Both the position numbers and the translations under genes were made by a program. This document shows positions 1 to 8,387 of a stretch of DNA of 64,000 nt, one piece after another. How positions within the stretch are numbered: the first letter of the stretch is position 1; each line of letters begins with the position of its first letter. The stretch is from Aureispira sp050633105. Lineage in GTDB: Bacteria > Bacteroidota > Bacteroidia > Chitinophagales > Saprospiraceae. The stretch spans positions 186,001 through 250,000 of the forward strand of contig JBOEFW010000016.1 in NCBI GenBank assembly GCA_050633105.1, given 5' to 3'. The notes beneath the pieces were generated by a model. It saw only the letters and a program-made list of their open reading frames with translations. It ran no database searches and was not told where the DNA came from.

Positions 1-215
1 GTTCCATTGTGTGAAAAATTCATAGCAACAAAGCAATATCCTTCTTCTACAAATGTAGCTGCGATAGCTGCCCAGTGCCCCCAATCTTTAAAACCTTTAA
101 AGCCATGCAAAAAGAGCACAACTGGCTTTCTTTTTTTTGCCTCTTTCCAATAGAAATCTACGGCAATAGGGGAAGTGTGGGTGGGAGAAAAATAGACTTG
201 ACTGCTTTTTTTCAT
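1..215 (-). CDS. alpha/beta hydrolase family protein, 5' part only (runs off the window)
   Basis: Reading the minus strand from the ATG at 213-215 gives 71 codons without a stop to the window edge. Residues 29-35 read PVVLFLHGF, the strand-turn of the alpha/beta hydrolase fold that carries the oxyanion-hole HG motif, followed by KGFKDWGHW and later an AMNFSHNG stretch typical of the dipeptidyl-aminopeptidase/acyl-hydrolase group. The nucleophile elbow and the Asp/His of the triad lie beyond the window, so the substrate cannot be judged. No signal peptide is visible, so the enzyme is probably cytoplasmic. It is divergent from the prenyl synthase gene. The fold assignment is fairly sure; the enzymatic role is unknown. 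Confidence 0.75.
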   Translation of the reverse strand, partial: MKKSSQVYFSPTHTSPIAVDFYWKEAKKRKPVVLFLHGFKGFKDWGHWAAIAATFVEEGYCFVAMNFSHNG

Positions 216-403
216 AGGACCGAATTAGTGGTAGTTGATGATTTATACACAAGATAGAAAAACCAGTCTTTTTTGGAACTTTTTTAGCACCTCTATAACT
301 GTTTGCCTTATTAAGTGGTCGAAAATAACTGTAGGTGGTGTAGACCCATTTTTTGAACTATTTTTAACCTTACGTTCATAACATTTTATATTTTCAGTAA
401 AAA

Positions 404-434
404 TTGAAAATTAGAAAAAAATAGCTTAGATTTG
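404..434 (+). promoter_or_regulatory. Bacteroidota-type promoter of the polyprenyl synthase gene
   Basis: TTG at 404-406 and TAGATTTG at 427-434 are separated by exactly 20 bases, which fits the -33 TTG and -7 TAnnTTTG consensus of the Bacteroidota housekeeping sigma factor. Transcription would start near 440, leaving a leader of about 120 nt before the ATG at 561. Just after the expected start a small inverted repeat (TAAG-A-GGC, TAC, GCC-TTA, about 438-453) could fold in the leader RNA. The rest of the 216-560 gap is AT-rich and shows nothing else. Confidence 0.65.
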
Positions 435-560
435 TATAAGAGGCTACGCCTTATTACACTTAGTTTTTACATTTTTTTGTGTCTTAACAGTTTGCTTTAA
501 CATTCTGTAGTTCAACGTTCTACTAGTTGTCTAAAACAAGCTTTACCTGATGGTTATTCC

Positions 561-1535
561 ATGATAAAAACACTGTCCAATATACAGGCGCCTATTGACG
601 CTGAAATTAAAGAATTCCACCGCCGTTTCAAAGAGTCTATGAAGAGTGAAGTGCCTTTGTTGCGCACTGTTACCAATTTTGTAGTCCGACGTAAAGGAAA
701 GCAAATGCGCCCTATGTTTATCTTCTTAAGCGCCAAAGTTTGTGGAGAAGTCAATGATAAAACTTTTCATGCGGCCAACTTAGTAGAGCTTCTACATACA
801 GCTTCTCTTATTCATGATGATGTAGTAGATGATTCTATGCAGCGCCGTGGCTTCTTCTCGCTCAATGCCCTTTGGGGAAATAAAATTTCTGTTTTAGTAG
901 GAGATTATCTTCTTTCCAAGGGCTTGTTATTGTCCATTGAACACAAAGCTATTCATCTCCTAGAGATTGTCTCTACTGCGGTTCGGGAAATGAGTGAAGG
1001 AGAATTGTTACAAATTGAGAAAGCGCGTCGTCTTGATATCAAAGAATCCGTCTATTTTGATATTATCAAAAAGAAAACAGCGTCTTTAATTGCTTCTGCT
1101 TGTGCCTGTGGTGCTGCTTCCACAACAAATGATAAGGCAACAATTCAGAAGATGCATGATTTTGGAGAAAAGATTGGTATCGCTTTCCAAATTCGTGATG
1201 ATTTATTTGACTTTGGGGATGGTGATCCTGGTAAACCACAAGGCAACGACATTCAAGAAAAGAAAATGACACTGCCGCTCATTCATGCGTTAAATAAGAC
1301 GGACAAAGAAACACGTAGTTATATTATCAATATCGTCAAAAACGAGAACACTAATCCTAAAAAGATTAGAGAGGTCACTCAATTTGTCCTCAATAGTCCA
1401 GGTATTGATTATGCGCGTGATATGATGTACCAGTACCGCAAAGAGGCTTTTGAAATTTTACATGAGCTCCCCTACTCTACCGCCCGTGAATCGTTAGAAG
1501 ATTTAGTCAATTATGTTACAGAACGCAAAAAGTAA
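561..1535 (+). CDS. polyprenyl diphosphate synthase (IspB/octaprenyl-type)
   Basis: Trans-isoprenyl diphosphate synthase of 324 residues, the usual length. It elongates farnesyl or geranylgeranyl diphosphate with isopentenyl diphosphate to make the side chain of menaquinone. GKQMRP at 46-51 binds isopentenyl diphosphate. The first aspartate-rich motif is HDDVVDD at 85-91, and the second is IRDDLFDF at 211-218, followed by GNDIQEKKMTLPL. All Mg-binding aspartates are present. The residues before the first motif are not bulky aromatics in the farnesyl-synthase pattern, which favours a long-chain product, but exact chain length cannot be read. It is a single gene with its own promoter at 404-434 and a stem-loop after the stop at 1588-1630. 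Confidence 0.9.
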   Translation: MIKTLSNIQAPIDAEIKEFHRRFKESMKSEVPLLRTVTNFVVRRKGKQMRPMFIFLSAKVCGEVNDKTFHAANLVELLHTASLIHDDVVDDSMQRRGFFSLNALWGNKISVLVGDYLLSKGLLLSIEHKAIHLLEIVSTAVREMSEGELLQIEKARRLDIKESVYFDIIKKKTASLIASACACGAASTTNDKATIQKMHDFGEKIGIAFQIRDDLFDFGDGDPGKPQGNDIQEKKMTLPLIHALNKTDKETRSYIINIVKNENTNPKKIREVTQFVLNSPGIDYARDMMYQYRKEAFEILHELPYSTARESLEDLVNYVTERKK

Positions 1536-1587
1536 CACGTTGCCAATAACTGAGGGCTCTTGACCAGAAGATTTTTACTGAAATGAA

Positions 1588-1630
1588 ATGGGGTTGTTCT
1601 TATCATATATTGGGGTAAGAACAACTCCAT
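1588..1630 (+). terminator. stem-loop after polyprenyl synthase gene
   Basis: Arms 1588-1602 and 1616-1630 pair over 15 bases (ATGGGGTTGTTCTTA with TAAGAACAACTCCAT, one G-U) around a 13-base loop. It sits 53 bases after the stop codon. No T-tract follows, so it may be a processing or stabilising hairpin rather than a classical intrinsic terminator. Confidence 0.45.
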
Positions 1631-1699
1631 CACCTTCCCTTATTGTGCTATTTGATAGTATAGTTACCTCCTTTACATTAACCATAACCACTTTACTAA

Positions 1700-1724
1700 T
1701 CCTTTCTATTGGCAATAGAAAGGA
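1700..1724. promoter_or_regulatory. perfect 25-bp palindrome, possible operator
   Basis: TCCTTTCTATTG at 1700-1711 is followed by a single centre base and its exact reverse complement CAATAGAAAGGA at 1713-1724. Twelve-base arms with a one-base centre cannot form a good RNA hairpin loop, so a binding site for a symmetric dimeric protein is more likely than a terminator. The nearest downstream gene is the LexA-fold regulator starting at 2193, but the spacing of about 470 bases is long. Confidence 0.4.
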
Positions 1725-2192
1725 ATCATTGACGCTATAGAATCAAACAAACGATTGGAAACCTATTTTTAATAATAGGCGCCACTCCCTATATCTCGCC
1801 TACAAGCCAACTCCACAACAGCTCTCTCAACACGAATTGTTTTAATTGTTGGATAAAGTTGCTTTTCTTTAAGCTTTCATTCAATATTGGGTTTACTTTC
1901 TCCAACAAAAAGGCATTTTTACTTCTTTTAAGCCATTTTATTCGCTACTTTTTGTTTCCTCTTTTTTGTTTTATCTTTTCTTTTTTTCAAAAAACAAGTA
2001 CTTTTTTATTGATTTTTGGCTTTTTTTCAGAAAAAGAAACAGAAAAATTGCCTTTTTTGAAACTTATTGTTTTACTTTGACGTATAAGCTATATAGAAAG
2101 AAACAACTCCTAATATATTTTTGAAGGATGTTGTTTTTCATACAAGCATAAAACAATTCCAATAATCCATTGGGATTCAAAAAACAATAAGC

Positions 2193-2954
2193 ATGGTAGA
2201 AAGAAAATTGCTTAATGAACGTTTCAAGATAGTTTTTGAAGCATTAGAAGAAAAAGGCGAAGTGGTCAAAAGCTCGCGCAAAAAAGGTATTTCTAATTTT
2301 GCAGAAAAAATTACAGGGAAAAAAGCCTACGGGCATATTATTAGAGCCTGCCTCAATGATGAGCGTTACATTACTTATCAACAAGCTCACTTGTTGGTGA
2401 AGTATTATCAAGTCAATCCACTCTACCTATTCGAAGGGCAAGGTGCTATCTTTGCAATAGCTGGCATAGAATCATTACCAACCAATGGTTCTCCCAAATC
2501 AGATACACCGACTCCAATCTTAAGTCCTTCTACCACGCTTCCAAAAACCAATATCGTTTATTCTAGCTTATCAGCCTTTGCTAGTAGTACTGTAGATGTA
2601 GGCATTCAGGAAAACTCTGAGCGCTTTTACATTCCAGGAATGCAAGGAGAACACATCGCTTTCTATATCAAAGGAGCCTCCATGAATCCTACCATTGCTG
2701 ATGGGGATATGGTTATTTGTCGATCCATTGACACCAATGAGCGTATCATTGAGAATGAAATCTATGCGATTGTTACCAGTGTAGGAAATGTCATGGTGAA
2801 ACGTATTCAGAAAATTCTAAATAAGAATAGACAATTGAAAGGTATCAAATGTATCTCTGACAACTATTTAGAACACGATCCTTTTACACTTGCTATCCAC
2901 GAAGTGCGCAAACTACTTAAAGTAGAACGCAAACTAACGGATGTTGGCTTATAG
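2193..2954 (+). CDS. S24 (LexA/CI-fold) transcriptional regulator with N-terminal DNA-binding domain
   Basis: 253 residues. The N-terminal 80 residues (GISNFAEKITGKKAYGHIIRAC onward, with YITYQQAHLLVKYYQVNPLYLF) look like a helix-turn-helix domain. A Ser/Thr/Pro-rich linker follows at about 92-120. The C-terminal half is an S24 peptidase fold with Ser163 in KGASMNPTIADGDMVICR and Lys203 in VMVKRIQ, the Ser/Lys dyad of LexA, UmuD and phage CI. An Ala-Gly pair at 90-91 before the linker is at the place where LexA-like proteins are self-cleaved, but cleavage is inference. Such proteins control SOS or prophage-like genes. The next gene is a shorter copy of its C-terminal half. The ATG at 2193 is used. 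Whether it represses its own gene is unknown. Confidence 0.8.
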   Translation: MVERKLLNERFKIVFEALEEKGEVVKSSRKKGISNFAEKITGKKAYGHIIRACLNDERYITYQQAHLLVKYYQVNPLYLFEGQGAIFAIAGIESLPTNGSPKSDTPTPILSPSTTLPKTNIVYSSLSAFASSTVDVGIQENSERFYIPGMQGEHIAFYIKGASMNPTIADGDMVICRSIDTNERIIENEIYAIVTSVGNVMVKRIQKILNKNRQLKGIKCISDNYLEHDPFTLAIHEVRKLLKVERKLTDVGL

Positions 2955-3047
2955 CTTTCTGTAGAGTGCTACATCCTATTCCTCTGTAGGAAACAACAAC
3001 CCTATCCATACTTCTTTATTTTATCACGGCGTTTATACCAACACGAT

Positions 3048-3356
3048 ATGAAAAATCTAGCCTTTTATATCCAGGGGAATTCTATGTCTCCTACTCTCTT
3101 TGATCGCGACATGGTTATTTGTAGCGAAGTTCAATCGTATGATGTTATTGAAGAGAATGAGCTTTATGCCATTGTTACGACCTCAGGAGCCGTTTTAGTC
3201 AAACGAGTACGCCAAGTACGCCGCAATGGCAACAGTCAAATTGTACAACTCAATTTGGTCGCCGACAACGAACCTGCTTCAGCTGCTTTTCGCATTCCAA
3301 TGTCTTGCGTTCGTAGCTTGCTCAAAGTAGAACAAACTTTATCTGCTAGCGCTTAA
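3048..3356 (+). CDS. stand-alone S24 peptidase-fold protein
   Basis: 102 residues that match the C-terminal half of the preceding protein almost motif for motif: FYIQGNSMSPTLFDRDMVIC (Ser12), the VIEENELYAIVT stretch, VLVKRVRQV (Lys52) and the ending SLLKVEQTL. It has no DNA-binding domain and no linker, so it resembles a UmuD' core. It lies 93 bases downstream of its paralogue in the same direction and probably shares its transcript, which ends at the hairpin 3506-3540. It could form mixed dimers with the longer protein and change its DNA binding or cleavage; that is inference. The protein fold is well supported. Confidence 0.8.
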   Translation: MKNLAFYIQGNSMSPTLFDRDMVICSEVQSYDVIEENELYAIVTTSGAVLVKRVRQVRRNGNSQIVQLNLVADNEPASAAFRIPMSCVRSLLKVEQTLSASA

Positions 3357-3505
3357 GCCTAGCCACTAGTCCAATGAATATAAGAATGACACTATATTTT
3401 TAGACCTTGGTACCCACACTATTTACCCAACACATTTGTTCACCCTTCAAATTAGACCGCCTATAAGTTAGACTGAATTAAATTTGCTAAGTTCGAGAAC
3501 ATTAT

Positions 3506-3540
3506 ATTGCCCTTCCATCCGCAAATGGAAGGGCAATTTT
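3506..3540 (+). terminator. intrinsic terminator after the S24 pair
   Basis: Thirteen-base perfect arms ATTGCCCTTCCAT (3506-3518) and its complement (3525-3537) with a six-base loop, followed by TTT. It would end the transcript of the two S24 genes. Confidence 0.7.
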
Positions 3541-3608
3541 GTGTTTAGGAAGAATAATATTTATTCTATCTTTAGAATGGAACAATATTTTAGCTGCATT
3601 TATCCAAA

Positions 3609-3643
3609 TAAAAAAGTGGCCACCCTCCAAGAGGACAGCCACT
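3609..3643 (-). terminator. intrinsic terminator of the RND efflux operon
   Basis: On the minus strand AGTGGC (complement of 3638-3643) pairs with GCCACT (complement of 3615-3620) and is followed at once by a run of T. It lies about 40 bases after the stop of the pump gene. The rest of the 3357-3682 gap holds only this and the facing terminator. Confidence 0.6.
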
Positions 3644-3682
3644 GCATTTTACTTAACAAAAACCCTTATAAAAACATTTTAT

Positions 3683-6600
3683 CTAGCCTTCACGACCAAA
3701 TAACCTTTTTACTATTGTAGTCCCTTTATACGCCAACCAATACATAACGGGTATAACAACCAAAGTTAAGAAAGTGGCGAAAATTAACCCATAAACAATC
3801 GTCCAAGACATTGCGCCCCACATCACCGCATTGTCCCCACCAATAAAGATTTGTGGATCTAAATCGGTTAAGAACGTTGTGAAATTGAAGTTGAAACCAA
3901 TGGCTAGAGGAATTAAACCTAATACCGTGGTTACGGCCGTCAATAAAACAGGGCGCAAACGCGTTTTCCCTCCTTCAATAATAGCTTGCCGAACAACATC
4001 TTCTGGCAAATTGGCCACTCCTAAAGCTTTCTTTTCTCGTTCTTGAATAAAAGAAATATAATCAATCAGTACAATGGCATTGTTGACAACAATCCCCGCT
4101 AAGGAAATGATTCCAATACCAGTCATCACGACCACTAAATCCATCCCTGTTGCCCAGTAACCTAGGAAAACTCCAATGGTACTAAATAGAATAGACAAGA
4201 TGATAATAAAAGGCATCACCACAGAATTGAACTGTGTCACCAAGATCAAGAAGATGGCAAAAACCGCAATTAACAAGGCTTGAGACAAGAAAGCCATGTT
4301 CTCCGCCATTTCTTGCTGCTCTCCTGTAAAGACATAGTTGTAACCTTCTTCAAAATGTAGGTCCGCATAATCTTGCATTCCCGCTTCCAATTGTTCTACA
4401 ATATCATTGGCATTATATCCTTCTAAGACATTGGAGTAAATGGTAATCGTACGTTTTTCATTCTTACGCTTGACCGCGCTATAAGTAGAACTAGGGCGCT
4501 TGCTTGCTACGGCCGAAATAGGCACTTGAACAATTTGTCCTCCTGCGTCCATATTTCTAAACGTCACCAACTGGTTCATCAAGGCCTCGTTATCATTTCT
4601 GTATTCATCGTTGTACCGCAAAATAATAGGATACTCATCTTCTCCATCCTTGTATTTGCTGACTTCTCGACCATACAAAGCTGTATTGAGTGCTTGAGCG
4701 ATGTCCAACGTAGATAAGCCATAGCGTCTAGACGCTTCTCGATCTACTTCAATAATATCTTGCTGTACTTTTGAAGAGATGTTCATATTCAATTCCTCTA
4801 CACCAGCTACTTGCATGTTTTTTAGGTATTCTAAAGCGCCTTCTGCAACAATCGCTAACTCGCGCATCGTTTTGTCGTCTCCAGAAATCTCTAAATTAAT
4901 TGGCTTTCCTGTTGGAGGGCCATCTTGATTTCTATCCACGACCAAAGAAACGCCAGCATATCCTTGCAAAGCATTACGGATGGAATCCATCGCGTCATAA
5001 GTGGATAAACCTTTTCGCTTATCAGACGAAACAAAAGCGACTGTAATACGCGCTTTGTTAGGCGTTGCTCCAGGTTCTGGTGGCTGAGAAGGATCTGACG
5101 TATTCTCTCCGATTTGAGACAAAACCGCATCTACAATATCCGCATCCTTAAAGGTGGTAATAGATTTCTCTACTTTTCCTTCTAACTCTTCCATGATAGC
5201 ATTTGTACTCTGAATATCACTACCAATAGGCAATTCTACAAACGCATTAATGTACAAAGGATCTGTTTTTGGAAAGAAAACCACATTAGGAGCGCTGCCT
5301 CCAAATAAAGCAATCGAGGCAAAGAGCAAGAAAATCACCCCTGCAAAGGTTAGAATAGGCATGATTCCTTTTAGAATAAAGCGAATAAACGCATCATAAC
5401 CACGCTCCAACATTGGCAATACCTTTGTTTGAAACAAAACGGTTCCTGGACGCAATACAAAATAATTAAGCAAGCTAAGGATAGCAGTCATTGCCAAAGC
5501 ATTTCTCAACCAAAATACTTCTGAGGAATGGGCCAATACAGCAAAAACAACCATTCCAACAACACCCAAAATATTATTGCGTAAAAAGCGTTTTTCATCT
5601 GGACGGACCAATTCCTCTTTTTCAACTTTCATCAAAACCGAGGTAAATACAGGTGTTAAAACCAATGCAACAAACAAAGAAGAGGTTAGAACAATAATCA
5701 ATGTCAAGGGCAAATACCCCATAAATTCTCCCATGATTCCTGGCCAAAACATCAATGGAACAAACGCCGCCAAAGTTGTTGCGGTTGAGGCAATAATTGG
5801 CATAGCAACCTCCCCTGCTGCTTTCTTCGAGGCATCCAACGGATGATACCCTTCCTGCATATACCGATAGACATTCTCCACTACTACAATCGAGTTATCC
5901 ACCAGCATTCCCAGTGCTAGAATCAAAGAGAATAATACAATCACATTCAACGTAATGCCCATTAAGTTAAGAATGAGAATTCCCATCAACATTGATAATG
6001 GAATCGCCAAACCTACAAACAAAGCATTTCTCAAACCCAAGAAGAACAACAAAACCAAGACTACTAGGATTACTCCCGAAATAATACTGTTCTGTAGATT
6101 ACTTACTTGATCTCTGGTATTAATAGATTGATCGTTAAACAAGGTCACACTCAAATCATCAGGAAAACGAGTTGCTTCCGCCTTCTCTACGATTTCCTTG
6201 ATTTTATCAGAAGCCGACAACAAGTTTTCTCCTGCGCGCTTGATAACATCCAACGAAACAACAGGCAAACGATCGGAACGGGCAATACTGGTCGGCTTAG
6301 CAACGCCTTCTACCACTTTTGCAACGTCCTTGATGAATACAGGGTTCTGGAATTCACTTTTAATAATAATGTTCTCAATTTCCTTCACCGACTTAAACTC
6401 TCCTACGACTCGAACCGAGCGATTAAAGCCATTAAAATTACGCTCTCCTGCCGACATGGTAATATTCTCCATGGCAATGGCATTCGCAATATCATTAAAA
6501 CTAATTTTCTTGGATTGCATTTGCTTCCAATCCACATCAATTTGGATTTCCTTCTCTGCTACTCCTTTCAATTTCACTTCTGAAATCTCGGGTAGTTTTT

Positions 6601-7135
6601 CGATTTCGGTTTGCAAATACTCCCCAAAACTGCGCAAATTATCATTGGAATAACGTCCTGATAAATTCACGGTCATAATAGGAAACTCTGAAAAGTTAAT
6701 TTCAAATACATTGGGTCCAGCAGTAAGGTCCTTAGGAAAATCTTTATCTCCTTTGGCTTTATCTACAGCATCTTTGACTTCTTGCAAAGCCTTGTCTACC
6801 GTAACACTGGTATTGAATTCTACAATAATGTTAGAAAAATCAGCAATAGAGTTTCCATCTATTTTCTTGATGCCTGTAATAGACGCCAATTCTTTTTCTA
6901 AAGGAATCGTAACCAAACTCTCCATATCCTCCGCCGAGTTCCCAGCATAAGTTGTCGCTACATAAATTGTTGGAATGACAATTTCTGGGAATTGTTCCTT
7001 GGGCATCGTATCATACGATTGAATGCCAAAAAACAAAACCATAAGCGTCAACAAAAAGATACTGGTGGCATTGTCTACCGCAAGGGAGGTGGCCCTAAAA
7101 TTCCTGTATAATTTCTTATCGTTGTTATTACTCAT
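3683..7135 (-). CDS. RND efflux pump, inner-membrane transporter (HAE-type)
   Basis: 1150 residues, slightly longer than AcrB. A proton-driven inner-membrane pump that works with an adaptor and an outer-membrane channel. Transmembrane helix 1 is near residues 20-40, and the first large periplasmic loop follows. The TM4 signature GMLVDNSIVVVENVYRY carries the proton-relay Asp. The second half repeats the architecture, with the helix around GIGIISLAGIVVNNAIVLIDY. An extra pair of hydrophobic helices between the two halves (around FWLRNALAMTAILSLLNYF) explains the length. It is the last gene of the tetR-tolC-adaptor-pump operon, 62 bases after the adaptor. The substrate cannot be told, but the D-N pattern of the TM4 motif favours the hydrophobe/amphiphile group over the metal group. 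Confidence 0.92.
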   Translation of the reverse strand: MSNNNDKKLYRNFRATSLAVDNATSIFLLTLMVLFFGIQSYDTMPKEQFPEIVIPTIYVATTYAGNSAEDMESLVTIPLEKELASITGIKKIDGNSIADFSNIIVEFNTSVTVDKALQEVKDAVDKAKGDKDFPKDLTAGPNVFEINFSEFPIMTVNLSGRYSNDNLRSFGEYLQTEIEKLPEISEVKLKGVAEKEIQIDVDWKQMQSKKISFNDIANAIAMENITMSAGERNFNGFNRSVRVVGEFKSVKEIENIIIKSEFQNPVFIKDVAKVVEGVAKPTSIARSDRLPVVSLDVIKRAGENLLSASDKIKEIVEKAEATRFPDDLSVTLFNDQSINTRDQVSNLQNSIISGVILVVLVLLFFLGLRNALFVGLAIPLSMLMGILILNLMGITLNVIVLFSLILALGMLVDNSIVVVENVYRYMQEGYHPLDASKKAAGEVAMPIIASTATTLAAFVPLMFWPGIMGEFMGYLPLTLIIVLTSSLFVALVLTPVFTSVLMKVEKEELVRPDEKRFLRNNILGVVGMVVFAVLAHSSEVFWLRNALAMTAILSLLNYFVLRPGTVLFQTKVLPMLERGYDAFIRFILKGIMPILTFAGVIFLLFASIALFGGSAPNVVFFPKTDPLYINAFVELPIGSDIQSTNAIMEELEGKVEKSITTFKDADIVDAVLSQIGENTSDPSQPPEPGATPNKARITVAFVSSDKRKGLSTYDAMDSIRNALQGYAGVSLVVDRNQDGPPTGKPINLEISGDDKTMRELAIVAEGALEYLKNMQVAGVEELNMNISSKVQQDIIEVDREASRRYGLSTLDIAQALNTALYGREVSKYKDGEDEYPIILRYNDEYRNDNEALMNQLVTFRNMDAGGQIVQVPISAVASKRPSSTYSAVKRKNEKRTITIYSNVLEGYNANDIVEQLEAGMQDYADLHFEEGYNYVFTGEQQEMAENMAFLSQALLIAVFAIFLILVTQFNSVVMPFIIILSILFSTIGVFLGYWATGMDLVVVMTGIGIISLAGIVVNNAIVLIDYISFIQEREKKALGVANLPEDVVRQAIIEGGKTRLRPVLLTAVTTVLGLIPLAIGFNFNFTTFLTDLDPQIFIGGDNAVMWGAMSWTIVYGLIFATFLTLVVIPVMYWLAYKGTTIVKRLFGREG

Positions 7136-7197
7136 TGTTTGACTATTTTAAACTAATGTGTCCTGCCTCTAGGCATTTCAAAACTATTCAGGAGGAT

Positions 7198-8349
7198 TTA
7201 TTGGGGGACTACTTTGACCAAATCACCCGCGGTTACTTGACGGGCACCTTTCATCAACAAAACATCTTCTTTGGCTAATCCTGAAGCAACTACCGTTTCA
7301 TTATTAAAACTTTTACCTGTTTCAATAACTTTCTTAACAGCCTTTCCATTTTCTAACGCCATGACATAATCCGCTCCACTAACATCTTGCATAATCAATT
7401 GATCTGCAACTACCACAGCATCTTTAGCGGCATAGTCGTTGACTAAAACCGTCGCTAATAAATTGGGCTTTAACACGCCATTGTTCTTTACAGAAGCTTC
7501 AATTTCAAAGGTGCGGTTGGCAGCATTAATGGTGCGGCCAATTGTTTTGATACGTCCTTTCTGCTCCATCTCCAAGGCAGGGAATTTGATCGTTACCGCT
7601 TCTCCCTTTTTGACTTGACCTAAGTAGATTTCAGGAATAGCTGCTACTACTTTCAAGTCTCTGGTATTAAGAATAGTAATAACAGGCGCTCCTGGGCCAG
7701 CCATTTCTCCTTCTCTAACCATCACGGCATCTACATAACCACTAATAGGGGCATAGATCGTAGATTTAGACAATTCATATTCCATGCTTTCCTTGTTCTT
7801 CAACAGGGATTCTACTTGGCTTTTTGCTTGTAGGTACTGTACTTCAGAACCAATTTTTTGCTTCCATAAGTTTTCTTGACGCTTATAAATATCTTGTGCC
7901 AAACTCAAAGATTCATCCAACTGAGCAATGCTTTTTTTAATGCTCTCTAAGTTTACTTTACCAACCAATGCCCCCTTGCTGATATAGTCCCCTTCCTTAA
8001 CACGTAAGGAAACCAAACGGCCACCTGTTTCGCTACTCGCATAAGCAGGATCTTGTGAGGGCACAACATTCGCTTGTACCTCTACATAATGATTAAAGTC
8101 TTTAACCGTCACAGGGGAAGTCGTTACCAAAACAACTTTCTCCTTTGGTGGATTGGGGTCCAACTTTACGGCTAATATTTCTAATTTTTTTATTTCCGCT
8201 TTGATTGTTTTTAATTCTTGACGCTTGGCTTTAAGCGCTGTACGTGCTTCTGCCAATGTTTCGGGGTCTTTGGCTTGTTCTTCGCCACCACAGGCTACTA
8301 CCAATAAAAGGAAGGAAGTAAGCCCTAAAAAATATAGTACGTTTTTCAT
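7198..8349 (-). CDS. RND periplasmic adaptor (membrane fusion protein), lipoprotein
   Basis: 383 residues. The signal sequence ends in the lipobox LLVVAC with Cys20, so it is lipid-anchored. Residues 33-58 (EARTALKAKRQELK and on) form a coiled coil unusual at this position. Then come the lipoyl half-motif GGRLVSLRVKEGDYISKG, a helical hairpin at about 140-190, the second lipoyl half STIYAPISGYVDAVMVREGE, and the beta-barrel and membrane-proximal domains. It bridges the pump and the TolC-type channel. It lies 38 bases after the channel gene and 62 before the pump gene, in one operon. Confidence 0.9.
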   Translation of the reverse strand: MKNVLYFLGLTSFLLLVVACGGEEQAKDPETLAEARTALKAKRQELKTIKAEIKKLEILAVKLDPNPPKEKVVLVTTSPVTVKDFNHYVEVQANVVPSQDPAYASSETGGRLVSLRVKEGDYISKGALVGKVNLESIKKSIAQLDESLSLAQDIYKRQENLWKQKIGSEVQYLQAKSQVESLLKNKESMEYELSKSTIYAPISGYVDAVMVREGEMAGPGAPVITILNTRDLKVVAAIPEIYLGQVKKGEAVTIKFPALEMEQKGRIKTIGRTINAANRTFEIEASVKNNGVLKPNLLATVLVNDYAAKDAVVVADQLIMQDVSGADYVMALENGKAVKKVIETGKSFNNETVVASGLAKEDVLLMKGARQVTAGDLVKVVPQ

Positions 8350-8387
8350 TATTTTATTATAATATGGTCGTAAAACTAGTGTTATTA

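Larger units (their letters stand above)
1536..2192. other. 657-base intergenic region with palindromes and a T-rich tract
   Basis: No gene is supported here. In order it holds the stem-loop at 1588-1630, a perfect palindrome at 1700-1724, a small inverted repeat CCTATT/AATAGG at 1762-1779, and a strongly T-rich stretch from about 1850 to 2060. The T-rich stretch contains an open frame, but that frame starts at TTG and is almost only Phe/Leu/Ser, so it reads as composition rather than coding. The region lies upstream of the S24 regulator gene and may hold its control sites. Confidence 0.5.

Noticed and set aside
1859..2080. 73-codon open frame on the plus strand
   Set aside because: Starts at TTG and is almost only Phe, Leu, Ser and Lys, as expected from a T-rich tract; no motif and no conserved features.
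6107..6653. Two overlapping frames of about 150 codons inside the pump gene
   Set aside because: They lie opposite the clear RND coding frame and show no family features; shadows of the real gene.
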